A stretch of 64,000 nt of DNA from Candidatus Hydrogenedentota bacterium (GTDB taxonomy: Bacteria; Hydrogenedentota; Hydrogenedentia; Hydrogenedentales; JAEUWI01), in assembly GCA_016791475.1 (NCBI GenBank), contig JAEUWI010000035.1, forward strand, positions 1 to 64,000. The letters run 5' to 3'. Every line of letters starts with the position of its first letter. The stretch's first letter is position 1. The translations under genes were made by a program, and so were the position numbers. The notes beneath the pieces are model-generated. The model was given only the letters and a program-made list of their open reading frames with translations, made no database searches and had not been told where the DNA came from. Positions 26,468-35,639 of the stretch are shown piece by piece.

Positions 26468-27645
26468 GCGCTGACTTCCGAATACTTAAGCCGAAGCAGC
26501 CGGTCGAATTCCTCGGACAGGACTTCCGATACTCCGTCAATCACGTTCACACCAATCAGGCGGCTCTCCTCGTCCAGAATACTAACCAATTGGCCATCCT
26601 GAATGGTGTAAGCCCTTACCTCCTCGTAGCGAAGCTGGAAATCCGGGTCCACCGCATTGCTTTCTCCGAGCCTTTCCAGGACGTCACCCGCGATAATCAG
26701 GTTGTTCAACGCGGTCAGGATGTATGGGCTGTGGGTCGTGACGAGAAATCTCGTCTCGTAGCGACGCTGTAACAGGGACAGCAATCGGATAATATTCCGC
26801 TGCGAATCGGGAAACAAGTGTGCTTCCGGTTCCTCGATGATGACTGATAATTTGCGTAATCTTGTATCACGCGACGACAATGCCAAGAGCAGTGGCAATA
26901 CCGATTGCTGTCCCGATGAAGCATCGGACAAAATGACGGAGCGCCCTCCGACATCGATCCAGTCCTGCTCGTTGTCGCGTCGATAATTTCCCTTGAGAAC
27001 AAGATTGAACAGTACCTGCAACTGAACGCTATGAGGGTCGCTTTCACTCTCCAACGCGTCCAGGGCGTAAAACTGCCTGTAGGTTTCGAACTTGGCACCA
27101 AATTCCCACATGGTCGGATCGAGTCTTGGATTCTCGCGAAAGATTTTGAACGCGTTCTGCTGAAGGATCGACAGGAACGATCGACCAGCGGGGATAAACA
27201 GGGAGTCGGCCTGGTCATATTTTCCGCCCAGGGCAAAGTGCACCTGTCGTGCCCTCGCTCCATCATCGATCCTCGAAGTGACTTCCTCGACCGCTCCATC
27301 CAATCCGTCGAATTCCACTTCGATATCTTTTGCTCCTGAGTTCCGACGGATTCGGGCGCTGAAGTTACCGACAGCATAGTTGAGCTCAAAGGATCCGTCG
27401 CCCCACGACAACGGAGAGAAGTAAGAACAGAACTGCTCTGACCAGTACCCGTCAACCCAAACTTGACCACGAGACCCAAGCGCCAGTTCTAAAACGCTGG
27501 ACACAAAACTACGGCGAAAAAAATGTATCAGCTTCGCGAGCACGCTCTTTCCGGAAGCCTGGGGCCCGATGATTACGGTAAACTTGGCGACCTCCAAATC
27601 GGCTTGGCCGATACCAAGAAAATTCTTTGCTGTCAGTCGCTCCAT
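26464..27645 (-). CDS. OLD/AAA_15-like ATPase of a two-gene putative defence module
   Basis: 393 aa. Walker A is GPQASGKS at 27-34. The ABC-type signature is SDASSGQQSVLPLL (240-253) and Walker B is LSVIIEEPEAHLFPDSQ (266-282) with the EPEAH box of OLD-like ATPases. The H-loop is LVTTHSPYIL (301-310), and PAGRSF (152-157) is common in this group. No Toprim domain is fused, unlike OLD nucleases. It is followed with a 4-bp overlap by a small nuclease-like gene, so the pair is translationally coupled. The location between two cytochrome/lipoprotein genes on the opposite strand, and the AT-rich codons, suggest insertion of a mobile defence unit. Confidence 0.85.
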   Translation of the reverse strand: MERLTAKNFLGIGQADLEVAKFTVIIGPQASGKSVLAKLIHFFRRSFVSSVLELALGSRGQVWVDGYWSEQFCSYFSPLSWGDGSFELNYAVGNFSARIRRNSGAKDIEVEFDGLDGAVEEVTSRIDDGARARQVHFALGGKYDQADSLFIPAGRSFLSILQQNAFKIFRENPRLDPTMWEFGAKFETYRQFYALDALESESDPHSVQLQVLFNLVLKGNYRRDNEQDWIDVGGRSVILSDASSGQQSVLPLLLALSSRDTRLRKLSVIIEEPEAHLFPDSQRNIIRLLSLLQRRYETRFLVTTHSPYILTALNNLIIAGDVLERLGESNAVDPDFQLRYEEVRAYTIQDGQLVSILDEESRLIGVNVIDGVSEVLSEEFDRLLRLKYSEVSA

Positions 27646-27780
27646 TGTGATTCCAATCGGCTGTCCGGCGCTTGGGAGAACATCGACCCCGTGCGAATCT
27701 AGTCGAACCGGGTCGGGAATACGGTATAGTCTACCTGAGACCCAAGGGGAATTGAAGTACGAACTTGGAACCTCTCCGGG

Positions 27781-29367
27781 GTGATCTCAGTTGGGATGGG
27801 ATGGAGACATCCGGTGATCGAGACTGTTCACCCCCATAAAATATTGCGTTGTCATCGAAACAAACCATTTCACTGCTTCAATACAGGATGCTACCAACTG
27901 AAAATCTTCCGTACGCTGGGACCACGACAGGCCCTTCTCCGCCCCCCATCGATTGGCTGCCTTCTCTTGCTTACCGTCCTCGTCTCCGGCTGCCAGGCGA
28001 AAGGATGTGGTAATCCCTATGGCACGCCCGACCAGGCTACGGCCATTGAGGACGCCATGTATCAGGGCTCGATCGCGGACTGCGTCGCGGCGATTGCTGC
28101 GGCCCGGGAGACCCGTGCCGTCTGCGTCGGGTGCCCCGATGTGGAATTCGCCCGGGCCGCACCAGACACCACACCGCCCACGCTGGAAGACGTCGCGACG
28201 GCATGGAACACGGTGCATCTTCCGGGGCTGAACACCTACGGGGAGGATTGCCCTCCCATCGGTCGTGAATGGCCCGCCGCGGCGCTGGGTGGATACTATG
28301 CGCGTCTCGCGGGCTATCCCGCGCCGGAAGAGTTGCTCGCGCTGATCGCGAAACAAGTCGAAGGCGCACAATACGGTCCCGCCCACGCTCCGGAGCCGCT
28401 GGTTACCCATGTCGGCCTGTATGGCTATGCCGGACGCCTTGCTGAGAGAAGCGACCCTTGTTATCGGGGCGGCGTGGTTCGGGAGCGCGTGGAGGAAATC
28501 TGCGGCAAGCTCCCCCAGTTCTGCCCTGCCTATACGTCGGGGATCTGGGCGGGCGAGCGCTTTGTGGTGGCGGATTTTTCGGTGACGCCCCGGGCCTATG
28601 ATGGCGGCGCGGCCTACGACCACGGTTGGGCGGGCGCCCTGATGGTGGAGGCCTGGTTGCAAGCGGGCACGCCGGAAGACCGCGGTCTTTTCGAGGCCTC
28701 GGCCCGGCTGGCGGCCGCGTGGAGCGCGAAGGAGCCGGCGGTGCGCAACCACAACTACACGGCCAAGAATATCTGGCTCCTGGCGCAACTCTATGCCCTC
28801 ACCGGCGAGGCGCCCTTTCGAGATGCCCTGGTGGATCGGCTGGAACGCAATCTCAAGCCGGGCGTACTCATGGATCGCGACGCGGACGGTCTCGTGGACG
28901 GCATGGCCCATCAGCCCTTTGCCGAACTCAATCCGGTGGCCCGGACCCCCGGACGCATGTGGGACGGGCACAACAGCATTCTCTGGTATCAGGCGATGAA
29001 TACCTGGGCCATGACGGAAGCCTACTGCGCCTTCCGTGACAGAGGCGATGTGGAGGAGGCCGGGGAGTTGCGACCGTTTGCCGTCGCCATGCTGGACAAT
29101 ATGGCCTGGGAATTGACCCAGCTCGGGCCGGGTGTGGACATCGGCGAGGGCGCCCATCCCACGCCCTACGCCCTTCTGGTCGGCCTGAGGAAGATCGCCG
29201 CCGCGGAGGGGGAAACCCACGCGAACTGGGAAGCCGCCCTGGCCGTTCTATGGAACACGGGATATTTTGAGCGCTTCGAGGGCGGCCGAAGCACGGCCAA
29301 CTGCGGGTTGTATCTGCTCCACCTGAGCGGAGCGCCATTTGTCCCATTGGGAGCACGGGTTCCTTGA
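27781..29367 (+). CDS. Lipoprotein with six-hairpin (alpha/alpha toroid)-like glycosidase fold, unknown function
   Basis: Up to 528 aa; the reading frame opens at GTG 27781, but the true start is uncertain. The lipoprotein signal (GCLLLLTVLVSGC, Cys about residue 71) implies that translation begins nearer to residues 45-55. The body has repeated helical hairpins (YDHGWAGALMVEAWLQAG, NYTAKNIWLLAQLYALTGE, MWDGHNSILWYQAMNTWAM) like alpha/alpha-toroid glycosidases or unsaturated-uronate hydrolases, but I recognise no catalytic signature. It has several Cys in the first 70 residues after the lipobox. A surface or periplasmic carbohydrate role is inferred only. Confidence 0.7.
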   Translation: MISVGMGWRHPVIETVHPHKILRCHRNKPFHCFNTGCYQLKIFRTLGPRQALLRPPSIGCLLLLTVLVSGCQAKGCGNPYGTPDQATAIEDAMYQGSIADCVAAIAAARETRAVCVGCPDVEFARAAPDTTPPTLEDVATAWNTVHLPGLNTYGEDCPPIGREWPAAALGGYYARLAGYPAPEELLALIAKQVEGAQYGPAHAPEPLVTHVGLYGYAGRLAERSDPCYRGGVVRERVEEICGKLPQFCPAYTSGIWAGERFVVADFSVTPRAYDGGAAYDHGWAGALMVEAWLQAGTPEDRGLFEASARLAAAWSAKEPAVRNHNYTAKNIWLLAQLYALTGEAPFRDALVDRLERNLKPGVLMDRDADGLVDGMAHQPFAELNPVARTPGRMWDGHNSILWYQAMNTWAMTEAYCAFRDRGDVEEAGELRPFAVAMLDNMAWELTQLGPGVDIGEGAHPTPYALLVGLRKIAAAEGETHANWEAALAVLWNTGYFERFEGGRSTANCGLYLLHLSGAPFVPLGARVP

Positions 29368-29410
29368 TTCGACTGGACTGTCACGGGGCAACGCTGGCAT
29401 AATATATATT

Positions 29411-30700
29411 ATGAATACACTTTTACGAAACCTGATCCTCCTCGCCTGCGTCGCCCCCCGGGCCGCGCTTGCTCAGGACGCCTTTGAGGCGCCGCCGATC
29501 AGCTACAGCGAAACCGCACCGGACAATCCCATCGAGCGGCTGCGGACCGAAATTGAAACCGGGAGCGCCACGCTCGCCCAGGACGAGCACGGTTACCTCC
29601 GGCCGCTGTTAAAGCTGCTGGGGGTTCCCGAGTCCTCCCAGGTGCTGGTCTTTTCCAAGACTTCGCTCCAGATCAACAACATATCCCCCGCCGCGCCCCG
29701 CGCCATTTACTTCAATGACGACGTCTACATTGGTTCGGTGCAGCACAGCGATGTGGTGGAAATCTCCGCCGCCGACCCGAAGTTGGGAACGGTGTTCTAC
29801 ACCCTCGCTCCCGGCGCCGGGTCGCGGCCGGAGATTGTGCGCCAGCGGCACGAATGCCTTCAGTGCCACGGCGGGAGCATGACGCGGAATATCCCAGGGC
29901 ACATTGTGCGCTCCGTTTTTCCCGCGCAAGACGGTCAGCCCATCATGAAAGCGGGCTCCGCGCTCACGGATCACACCACGCCGATGGAAGAACGCTGGGG
30001 CGGCTGGTACATCACGGGGACCCATGGCAACGCCCGCCATCGGGGCAACCAGATCGCCACGGAAACGCCCTATGACGCGATTATCGACGTGGAAGCTGGG
30101 GCCAACCAGCCGACGCTGCCGCCACGGGTGAACACGGCGGATTACCTGACCCCGCACAGCGATATCGTGGCCATGCTGGTGCTGGAGCACCAGGCCCACA
30201 TGCACAACCTGATGACGCAAGCCAACTTCGAAACGCGCATGGCGCTCCATCGCCAGGCGGTGATGGACAAGATATTCGACCGGGCCCCGGATGAACTCAG
30301 CGAATCGAGCCAGCGGATCATCAAGAGCGCGGGCGACGCGCTGGTGGACTATATGATCTTCGCCCATGAAGAAGAGCTGAAGTCCCCAATTCAAGGGACC
30401 TCGGGCTTTGCGGAAGCATTTTCCGCGCTGGGTCCCCGGGACAGTCAGGGGCGCTCGCTGCGTGAGCTGGATTTGGAAAGCAGGCTGTTCACGTATCCCC
30501 TGAGCTACCTCATCTACTCGCCCCAGTTCGACGGCCTGCCCGGCGCCATGAAAGACTACGTCTACCAGCGCCTGTGGAACATCCTCACGGGGGCCGAGGC
30601 CACCCCGGATCTGCTCTTTCTCACCAATGCGAAGTGCCGGGCCATCCGGGAGATCCTGATCGATACGAAACCGGGGCTACCGGCGTATTGGGTCCGGTAA
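29411..30700 (+). CDS. Exported mono-haem cytochrome c-like protein
   Basis: 429 aa from the ATG at 29411. Residues 1-21 form a signal peptide ending ARAALAQ-type (PRAALAQ). One haem c site CLQCH lies at 149-153 in a stretch HECLQCHGGSMTRNIPGH. The remaining sequence (SALTDHTTPMEERWGGWYITG; VAMLVLEHQAHMHNLMTQ with several His) is conserved in planctomycete-like bacteria as a protein of unknown role. The gene follows the lipoprotein by 43 bp and may be in the same transcript. An electron-transfer or oxygen-sensing function in the periplasm is inferred. Confidence 0.78.
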   Translation: MNTLLRNLILLACVAPRAALAQDAFEAPPISYSETAPDNPIERLRTEIETGSATLAQDEHGYLRPLLKLLGVPESSQVLVFSKTSLQINNISPAAPRAIYFNDDVYIGSVQHSDVVEISAADPKLGTVFYTLAPGAGSRPEIVRQRHECLQCHGGSMTRNIPGHIVRSVFPAQDGQPIMKAGSALTDHTTPMEERWGGWYITGTHGNARHRGNQIATETPYDAIIDVEAGANQPTLPPRVNTADYLTPHSDIVAMLVLEHQAHMHNLMTQANFETRMALHRQAVMDKIFDRAPDELSESSQRIIKSAGDALVDYMIFAHEEELKSPIQGTSGFAEAFSALGPRDSQGRSLRELDLESRLFTYPLSYLIYSPQFDGLPGAMKDYVYQRLWNILTGAEATPDLLFLTNAKCRAIREILIDTKPGLPAYWVR

Positions 30701-30731
30701 CGCGCACGCAGGCCCTGTGCGGTGAATCTTC

Positions 30732-30761
30732 TTCCGTGAATTTCCGTGTCTTTCCGTGGTC
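30732..30761. repeat. Solo copy of the TTCCGTG 10-bp-period repeat
   Basis: Three units beginning TTCCGTG spaced 10 bp apart (TTCCGTGAAT, then TTCCGTGTCT, then TTCCGTGGTC). The same motif forms both arms of the inverted element at 34944-35120. Confidence 0.7.
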
Positions 30762-30794
30762 GAACCATTGTTTTGCGGGCAATGGCTGCTCCCA

Positions 30795-30828
30795 GTGAAC
30801 TTGTGCCCAACGGTCGTTCACCCTTTTT
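30795..30828 (+). terminator. Weak intrinsic terminator after the cytochrome c gene
   Basis: GTGAAC (30795-30800) pairs with GTTCAC (30816-30821) and is followed by CC and five T. The stem is only 6 bp with a 15-nt loop, so this is tentative. Confidence 0.35.
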
Positions 30829-30858
30829 CAATCGCCGCATGCTTACAGCCGGAAGCTG

Positions 30859-31791
30859 CTACGCATGCGGGTGCGCCTGCTCATAGACCTGCCTGAGGCG
30901 CTCGATGCTCACGTGGGTATATATCTGCGTGGATGACAGATTTTCGTGCCCGAGAAGTTCCTGCACCGTGCGGAGGTCCGCGCCGCCGTCGAGCATGTGG
31001 GTGGCGAAGGTGTGGCGAAGGGTGTGGGGCGAGACCTCCCGCCTGCCAGGCAGTACCAGGCGCACGTAGTGCTCCACAACGCGCTGGATGCTTCGGGTGG
31101 TCAGCGGGCCGCCCCGGGCGTTGACAAAAAGGACATCATGCTTCGGTTCCCCGATGGAGGCACGAACCCCCAGATAGTTCTTGAGTGCTTCCCGGGCGAA
31201 TTTGCCAAGATGGACGATGCGCTCCTTCTTCCGCTTGCCGAACACCCGCATGGTGCTCTGGATCAGGTCTACATCCCCCAGCTTTACGCCCCGGGCCTCG
31301 CTGGCGCGGGCGCCGCTGCTGTAGAGCGTCTCCATCAACGCGCGATCCCGGATGCCGAGCGGTTTCGAGGTGTCCGGGGCCTCCAGCAGGGCCGTTACCT
31401 CGGGGATGGAGAGTACATCGGGCAGGTCCCTGGGCAGCTTCGGCGAAGAAACGGCCTTGGCGGGATTATCCTTTAAATAGTCCGATTGGACAAAATAGCG
31501 GTAGGCGGCCCTGAGCGAGGCCAGTTTCCGGGCCGTGGTCCGGGGGGAGTTGCCCCGGGTCTGGATATGGGCGAGGTAAGAGCGGATGTTCTGCTTGTCG
31601 GCCCGCTGAAGCACATCAAGGGAGGCCTGGGGCAGGATTTCGTCGTCCGGCAGGTCAAAGGCCCTGGGCCCGAGCACCATCCAGGCGCAGAAGTGGTCCA
31701 GATCGCGCATGTAGGCCCGCAGGGTGTGGGGCGAATAGTTCCGCTCGATCTTGAGGTAGTTCATGAACTGGAGTATGGGGATTTGCGACAT
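30859..31791 (-). CDS. xerC: Tyrosine recombinase XerC/XerD
   Basis: 310 aa from the ATG at 31791. The N-terminal SAM-like DNA-binding domain (FMNYLKIERNYSPHTLRAYMRDL) is typical of Xer. Catalytic residues are present: Arg162 in SSGARASEARG, a Lys in FGKRKKER, His256 and Arg259 in SPHTLRHTFATHML, His282 in LLGHENLSSTQIYTHV and the nucleophile Tyr291. It resolves chromosome dimers at dif sites. Xer next to topA is a known arrangement in several phyla, so this is probably the housekeeping enzyme rather than an integron or phage integrase. XerC versus XerD cannot be decided here. Confidence 0.9.
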   Translation of the reverse strand: MSQIPILQFMNYLKIERNYSPHTLRAYMRDLDHFCAWMVLGPRAFDLPDDEILPQASLDVLQRADKQNIRSYLAHIQTRGNSPRTTARKLASLRAAYRYFVQSDYLKDNPAKAVSSPKLPRDLPDVLSIPEVTALLEAPDTSKPLGIRDRALMETLYSSGARASEARGVKLGDVDLIQSTMRVFGKRKKERIVHLGKFAREALKNYLGVRASIGEPKHDVLFVNARGGPLTTRSIQRVVEHYVRLVLPGRREVSPHTLRHTFATHMLDGGADLRTVQELLGHENLSSTQIYTHVSIERLRQVYEQAHPHA

Positions 31792-31881
31792 GGGCGATCG
31801 TACCTTGGGCGCATTTTGGGCGAGGCGGGCTTGTGGAAGCAAGCGATGCTGTGATCTGCGAAGGGCGATCGGAGGGATCAA

Positions 31882-31930
31882 ACGGATCGGACCGATCTGA
31901 TCGGTCTAATCAGTCTGATCAGTCCGATTC
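31882..31930. repeat. GATCGGAC-type imperfect palindromic repeat
   Basis: A run of interleaved GATCGG, CGATCTGATCGG and CTGATCAGTCCGAT units that can fold on itself. It shares its core words with the near-perfect palindrome at 53560-53602. It lies between xerC and topA; a small hairpin plus T6 (31946-31967) follows. Confidence 0.6.
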
Positions 31931-32127
31931 CACCACCGCAAAAGCCGAAGCGCATCTTCGATTTTTTGAGTTAAGTTCCATTTTGGCGCACAATTACCCA
32001 GACTAGCCTACTTGCCCTTGGGACGGGCAAGGTGTTAATGTCTCGCCAAAGCATGAGCTGTTGAATACGGCCCCCCGGCATTCGGGCGGGCCGCGCGGGC
32101 AATTTCTGCCCTGATAAGGATATCCCC

Positions 32128-34827
32128 TTGAAACTGGTAATTGTAGAGTCCCCGGCGAAGGCGAAGACCATCGGGAAGTTCCTGGGCAAGGACCACACGG
32201 TGCTGGCCAGCTACGGCCACGTCCGTGATCTCCCGAGCAACGCCGACGAGATTCCGGCTGAATATAAGAAGAAGCCCTGGGCGCGGATGGCGGTGGATGT
32301 GGAGAACGACTTCGCACCGATTTACGTGGTGCAGGCGGACAGCAAGAAGCAGATTGCGGAGCTGAAGAAGCACCTTAAGGAGGCCGACGAGGTTGTTCTC
32401 GCGACGGACGAAGACCGCGAAGGGGAAGCCATAAGCTGGCACTTGCTGGAGATTCTGAAGCCCAAAGTGCCGGTCAGGCGCATCGTATTCCACGAGATCA
32501 CCCAGGAAGCCATCCGCGAGGCGGTTGCGAATCCCCGGGACGTGAATCAGGAGCTGGTGCGGGCCCAGGAAGGGCGCCGCATTCTGGACCGTCTTTTCGG
32601 TTATTCCCTCTCCCCCGTACTGTGGAAAAAGGTCCGTACCAAGCTGAGCGCGGGCCGCGTGCAGAGCGTGGCGGTGCGCCTGGTGGTGGAACGGGAGGAA
32701 GAGCGCCGGGCCTTCCACAAGGCGAACTATTGGGACATCGAGGCGGCCCTCAAAGCCGAAGGGATCGATTTCATGGCGACCCTGGTCGAGGTGAACGGCC
32801 AGCGCATCGCCTCGGGCAAGGATTTTGACGAGACCACCGGTCTGCTGAAGTCGGACAAGGTGCTGTGGCTGAAAGAGGAAGAGGCCCGTTCCCTGAGCGA
32901 GGGTCTGAAGGCCCACGTGCCGTGGACGATTACCTCGGTCCAGCAGAAAGAGGCCAAGCTCCGGCCCTATCCCCCGTTTATCACGTCCACGTTGCAACAG
33001 GCGGCCAGTTCGGTGCTGGGATTTTCCCCGCGAGACACCATGCGCGTGGCCCAGCGCCTCTATGAAGGCGTGGACCTGGGCGGTGGCGAGCGGGAAGGTC
33101 TGATTACCTACATGCGAACCGACTCGGTGACCCTGAGCAACCGGGCGCTGGAAGAAGCGGAAAAGGTGATTAAAGACAAGTACGGCGAGCGCTATCACCA
33201 CCGCCGTCAGTTCTCCACCAAATCGAAGATGGCGCAGGAGGCCCACGAGGCCATCCGCCCGACGCACTTGAGCCGCACGCCGGAACAGGCCGCAAAGTAC
33301 ATCAGCGGCGACGACCTGAAACTGTATCGCCTGATTTGGAACCGCACCCTGGCCTCCCAGATGGCCGATGCGGAACTGCTGCGCACAACCATCGATTTCG
33401 AAGCCAACGCCAACGGAAAGAAGGCCACGTTGCGTTCCAACGGATCGGTGGTGACGTTCCCCGGATTTTTGAAGGTGGCGGACAGCGGCCAGCAGGATTC
33501 GCTCCTGCCCGCCCTGGCCGAGGGCGATAAAGCCGGCCCCGGCCAGAAGGTCACGATTGACGATATTAATGCCCTGGGCCATGAGACGAAGCCCCCTGCG
33601 CGCTACAACGAGGCCTCGCTCGTGCGACGACTGGAAGAAGAAGGCATTGGCCGGCCTTCGACCTATGCGCCAACAATCTCCATCATCCAGCAGCGCGGGT
33701 ATGTGGAAAAGCAGGGTAAGGCGCTGGTCCCCACCTTCGTGGGCATCGCGGTGACCTTCCTCTTGCGCGACCACTTCCCGGAATATGTCGAGATTAAGTT
33801 TACGGCGCGGATGGAAAATGCGCTGGACGCGATTGCTGAAGGCCAGATGGACTGGGTGGATTTCCTCCGCGCCTTCTACAACGGTCACGGCGATTTCGGC
33901 GCCGGGCTCGCCCCCACGATTGAATCGGAGCTGGACAAGATCGAGTTCCCGAATATCCCGGTGGGGATTGCGGCGGACGGTCAGCCCCTGGTCGTACGCC
34001 TGGGACGCGCTCAGCCTTTCATCCAAAAGGGCGAGGGCGGTACGGGCAATACGGCCTCCATCCCTTCGGATGTGACCTACGATGAATTGACGGTGGAACA
34101 GGCGGAGGCCCTGCTGGAAGCCCGGGCCAAGGCGGATGAACCGCTGGGCCAGGATCCGGAAACCGGCAAGAACATCTATGCTATTCTGGGTCCGTACGGC
34201 CCCTATGTTCAGCTTGGCGAACAGGAGGAAGGCAGCAAAGTGAAGCCCAAGCGCGCCAGCCTGGGCAAGGGCATCACGCTGGAGAATGTCACGCTGGACA
34301 TTGCTCTCCAGTATCTTTCCCTGCCGCGCACGCTGGGCCTGCACCCAGAATCGGGCAAACCCATTCGCTCGGCGATCGGTCGTTTCGGCCCCTACATCGT
34401 CCATGACGGCGATTTCCGGAGTCTCAAGAACATCGACGACGTGTTCCATCTTCCCCTGGAAGCCGCCCTGGAAATGCTGGCCCAGCCGAAGCGCCGGGGA
34501 CGTCAGAAGACGGTGCTGCGGGAAGTGGGCTTGGTACCGGGCACCGAGACGAAGATCGAGATGTTCGACGGGCGCTATGGCCCCTACGTAACCGACGGCA
34601 CCACAAACGCGTCGTTGCCGAAGGAGGCCGATCCGCAGACTTTCACGCTGGAGCAGTCCATCGCGCTACTGGCCGCGCAGGCGGAGAAGACGCCCGCGAA
34701 GAAAAAGGCGGCGGCCAAAAAGAAACCGGCCGCAAAGAAAAAGGCCGCCGCAAAGAAACCCGCGGCCAAGAAGAAAGCAGCGACGAAGAAGCCCGCCGCC
34801 AGGAAAAAGGCGGCAAGCGAGGGCTGA
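32128..34827 (+). CDS. topA: DNA topoisomerase I
   Basis: 899 aa from a TTG at 32128 with AAGGA 8 bp upstream; the family starts exactly here (LKLVIVESPAKAKTIGKFLG). The Toprim acidic residues are in TDEDREGEAISWH, and the nucleophile is Tyr328 in LITYMRTDS. In place of Cys4 zinc fingers, the C-terminal third has repeats of the Topo_C_Rpt kind (YGPYVQLG, FGPYIVHDG, YGPYVTDG). A Lys/Ala-rich tail of about 45 residues follows, like the basic tails of actinobacterial enzymes. It relaxes negative supercoils by single-strand passage. A strong terminator is found 52 bp after the stop. Confidence 0.97.
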   Translation: MKLVIVESPAKAKTIGKFLGKDHTVLASYGHVRDLPSNADEIPAEYKKKPWARMAVDVENDFAPIYVVQADSKKQIAELKKHLKEADEVVLATDEDREGEAISWHLLEILKPKVPVRRIVFHEITQEAIREAVANPRDVNQELVRAQEGRRILDRLFGYSLSPVLWKKVRTKLSAGRVQSVAVRLVVEREEERRAFHKANYWDIEAALKAEGIDFMATLVEVNGQRIASGKDFDETTGLLKSDKVLWLKEEEARSLSEGLKAHVPWTITSVQQKEAKLRPYPPFITSTLQQAASSVLGFSPRDTMRVAQRLYEGVDLGGGEREGLITYMRTDSVTLSNRALEEAEKVIKDKYGERYHHRRQFSTKSKMAQEAHEAIRPTHLSRTPEQAAKYISGDDLKLYRLIWNRTLASQMADAELLRTTIDFEANANGKKATLRSNGSVVTFPGFLKVADSGQQDSLLPALAEGDKAGPGQKVTIDDINALGHETKPPARYNEASLVRRLEEEGIGRPSTYAPTISIIQQRGYVEKQGKALVPTFVGIAVTFLLRDHFPEYVEIKFTARMENALDAIAEGQMDWVDFLRAFYNGHGDFGAGLAPTIESELDKIEFPNIPVGIAADGQPLVVRLGRAQPFIQKGEGGTGNTASIPSDVTYDELTVEQAEALLEARAKADEPLGQDPETGKNIYAILGPYGPYVQLGEQEEGSKVKPKRASLGKGITLENVTLDIALQYLSLPRTLGLHPESGKPIRSAIGRFGPYIVHDGDFRSLKNIDDVFHLPLEAALEMLAQPKRRGRQKTVLREVGLVPGTETKIEMFDGRYGPYVTDGTTNASLPKEADPQTFTLEQSIALLAAQAEKTPAKKKAAAKKKPAAKKKAAAKKPAAKKKAATKKPAARKKAASEG

Positions 34828-34878
34828 AACTCGCCGGGACAAAGCTACCGGTAAACAGCGAAGATATTTGACCGTTCA

Positions 34879-34914
34879 AGAGCGCAAAGGAGAGTACTTC
34901 TTTGCGCTCTTTTC
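34879..34914 (+). terminator. Rho-independent terminator of topA
   Basis: An 11-bp perfect stem AGAGCGCAAAG (34879-34889) with its complement (34900-34910), a 10-nt loop and a run of four T. Confidence 0.8.
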
Positions 34915-34943
34915 TATCAATTCCCTGACAGTCCAGGAAAGGG

Positions 34944-35120
34944 TTGACCACGGAAGGGCGCGGCATTTCACGGAATCTACAGCGATCTGAATTGTCGATT
35001 GAACATTGCGAAATGGCGCTTGCCCTGATGCCTGGATTGTGTCCCCCTCGCGATTTGACCACAATCGCGCGACTATCTCGTTCACTCCTTCCGTGAAATT
35101 TCGTGCCCTTCCGTGGTCAA
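34944..35120. repeat. 177-bp inverted-repeat element with TTCCGTG arms
   Basis: The arms 34944-34975 and 35089-35120 are 32 bp each and about 29 of 32 bases are complementary; both consist of TTCCGTG units at 10-11 bp spacing and end in GGTCAA. The 113 bp between the arms contains no gene. With the terminators on either side it fills the 353 bp gap between topA and smg. No transposase or clear target duplication was seen; it could be a MITE-like or structural RNA element. Confidence 0.7.
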
Positions 35121-35126
35121 GAAACG

Positions 35127-35158
35127 AAATCCCCGCAGGCCATTGCCAACGGGGATTT
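35127..35158 (-). terminator. Probable terminator of smg
   Basis: On the minus strand AAATCCCC (35158-35151) and GGGGATTT (35134-35127) form an 8-bp stem 22 bp after the smg stop, followed by CGTTTCTT. The T run is imperfect. Confidence 0.5.
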
Positions 35159-35180
35159 GTAATTGAGTATTTCGGATCAA

Positions 35181-35639
35181 TCAGTGCAGGGGGCCGGTGC
35201 CGCCTTCGAAGACCTGAAAGATCGTCTGCTGCGACTCCACGTCGCGCGTTCCCATGAGAATCCAGCTCAGCAGGTACTCCAGTTCGTCCAGGGTGACGAT
35301 ACCCTCCGTCTGCACGACGCGCTCGAAAATCATTTCCCGCTCGTAGGGATCAATCAGTTCGTAGAGCTCCAAACGGGCCAGGGCGTCGCGGGCCTCGCGA
35401 GAAAGTTTGTGGCTTTCGATGGCGGAGAGATGGCGAACGGTACCGGTGTTTCGGCGGCCTTCGGCCTGCTCGGCGGACAATTCGGCCCCGACCAGGCGCA
35501 TGGCGGCATCAATATCGCGCTTGGCGTAACCCTGCCCCGCCAGCCACTTACGCATCCCGGATTCGGACGGGGCGGCTTCTGGATGCTCTTCCAGCCGTTG
35601 TAGAATAACGCTGATCAACTCCGAGAGCGCTTGTTTCAT
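35181..35639 (-). CDS. smg: DUF494 family protein Smg
   Basis: 152 aa from the ATG at 35639, with GGGAG 9 bp upstream. The start MKQALSELISVILQRLEE, then GMRKWLAGQGYAKRDIDAAM, and the end LDELEYLLSWILMG are the DUF494/Smg pattern. Smg is a cytosolic all-alpha protein of uncertain function, often found beside dprA or topA in proteobacteria and others. It lies here tail-to-tail with topA, consistent with that association. There is no signal peptide. Confidence 0.85.
   Translation of the reverse strand: MKQALSELISVILQRLEEHPEAAPSESGMRKWLAGQGYAKRDIDAAMRLVGAELSAEQAEGRRNTGTVRHLSAIESHKLSREARDALARLELYELIDPYEREMIFERVVQTEGIVTLDELEYLLSWILMGTRDVESQQTIFQVFEGGTGPLH

Noticed and set aside
26464-27645. OLD-family nuclease
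   Set aside because: No Toprim domain is fused; the protein ends soon after the H-loop region, so nuclease activity would have to come from the partner gene.
32035-34449. Very long open frame on the minus strand opposite topA
   Set aside because: It covers a certain topA gene, its translation is His/Arg/Leu-rich without family motifs, and long antisense frames are expected at this GC content. The same applies to minus-strand frames opposite the YhaN-like gene and the giant repeat protein.
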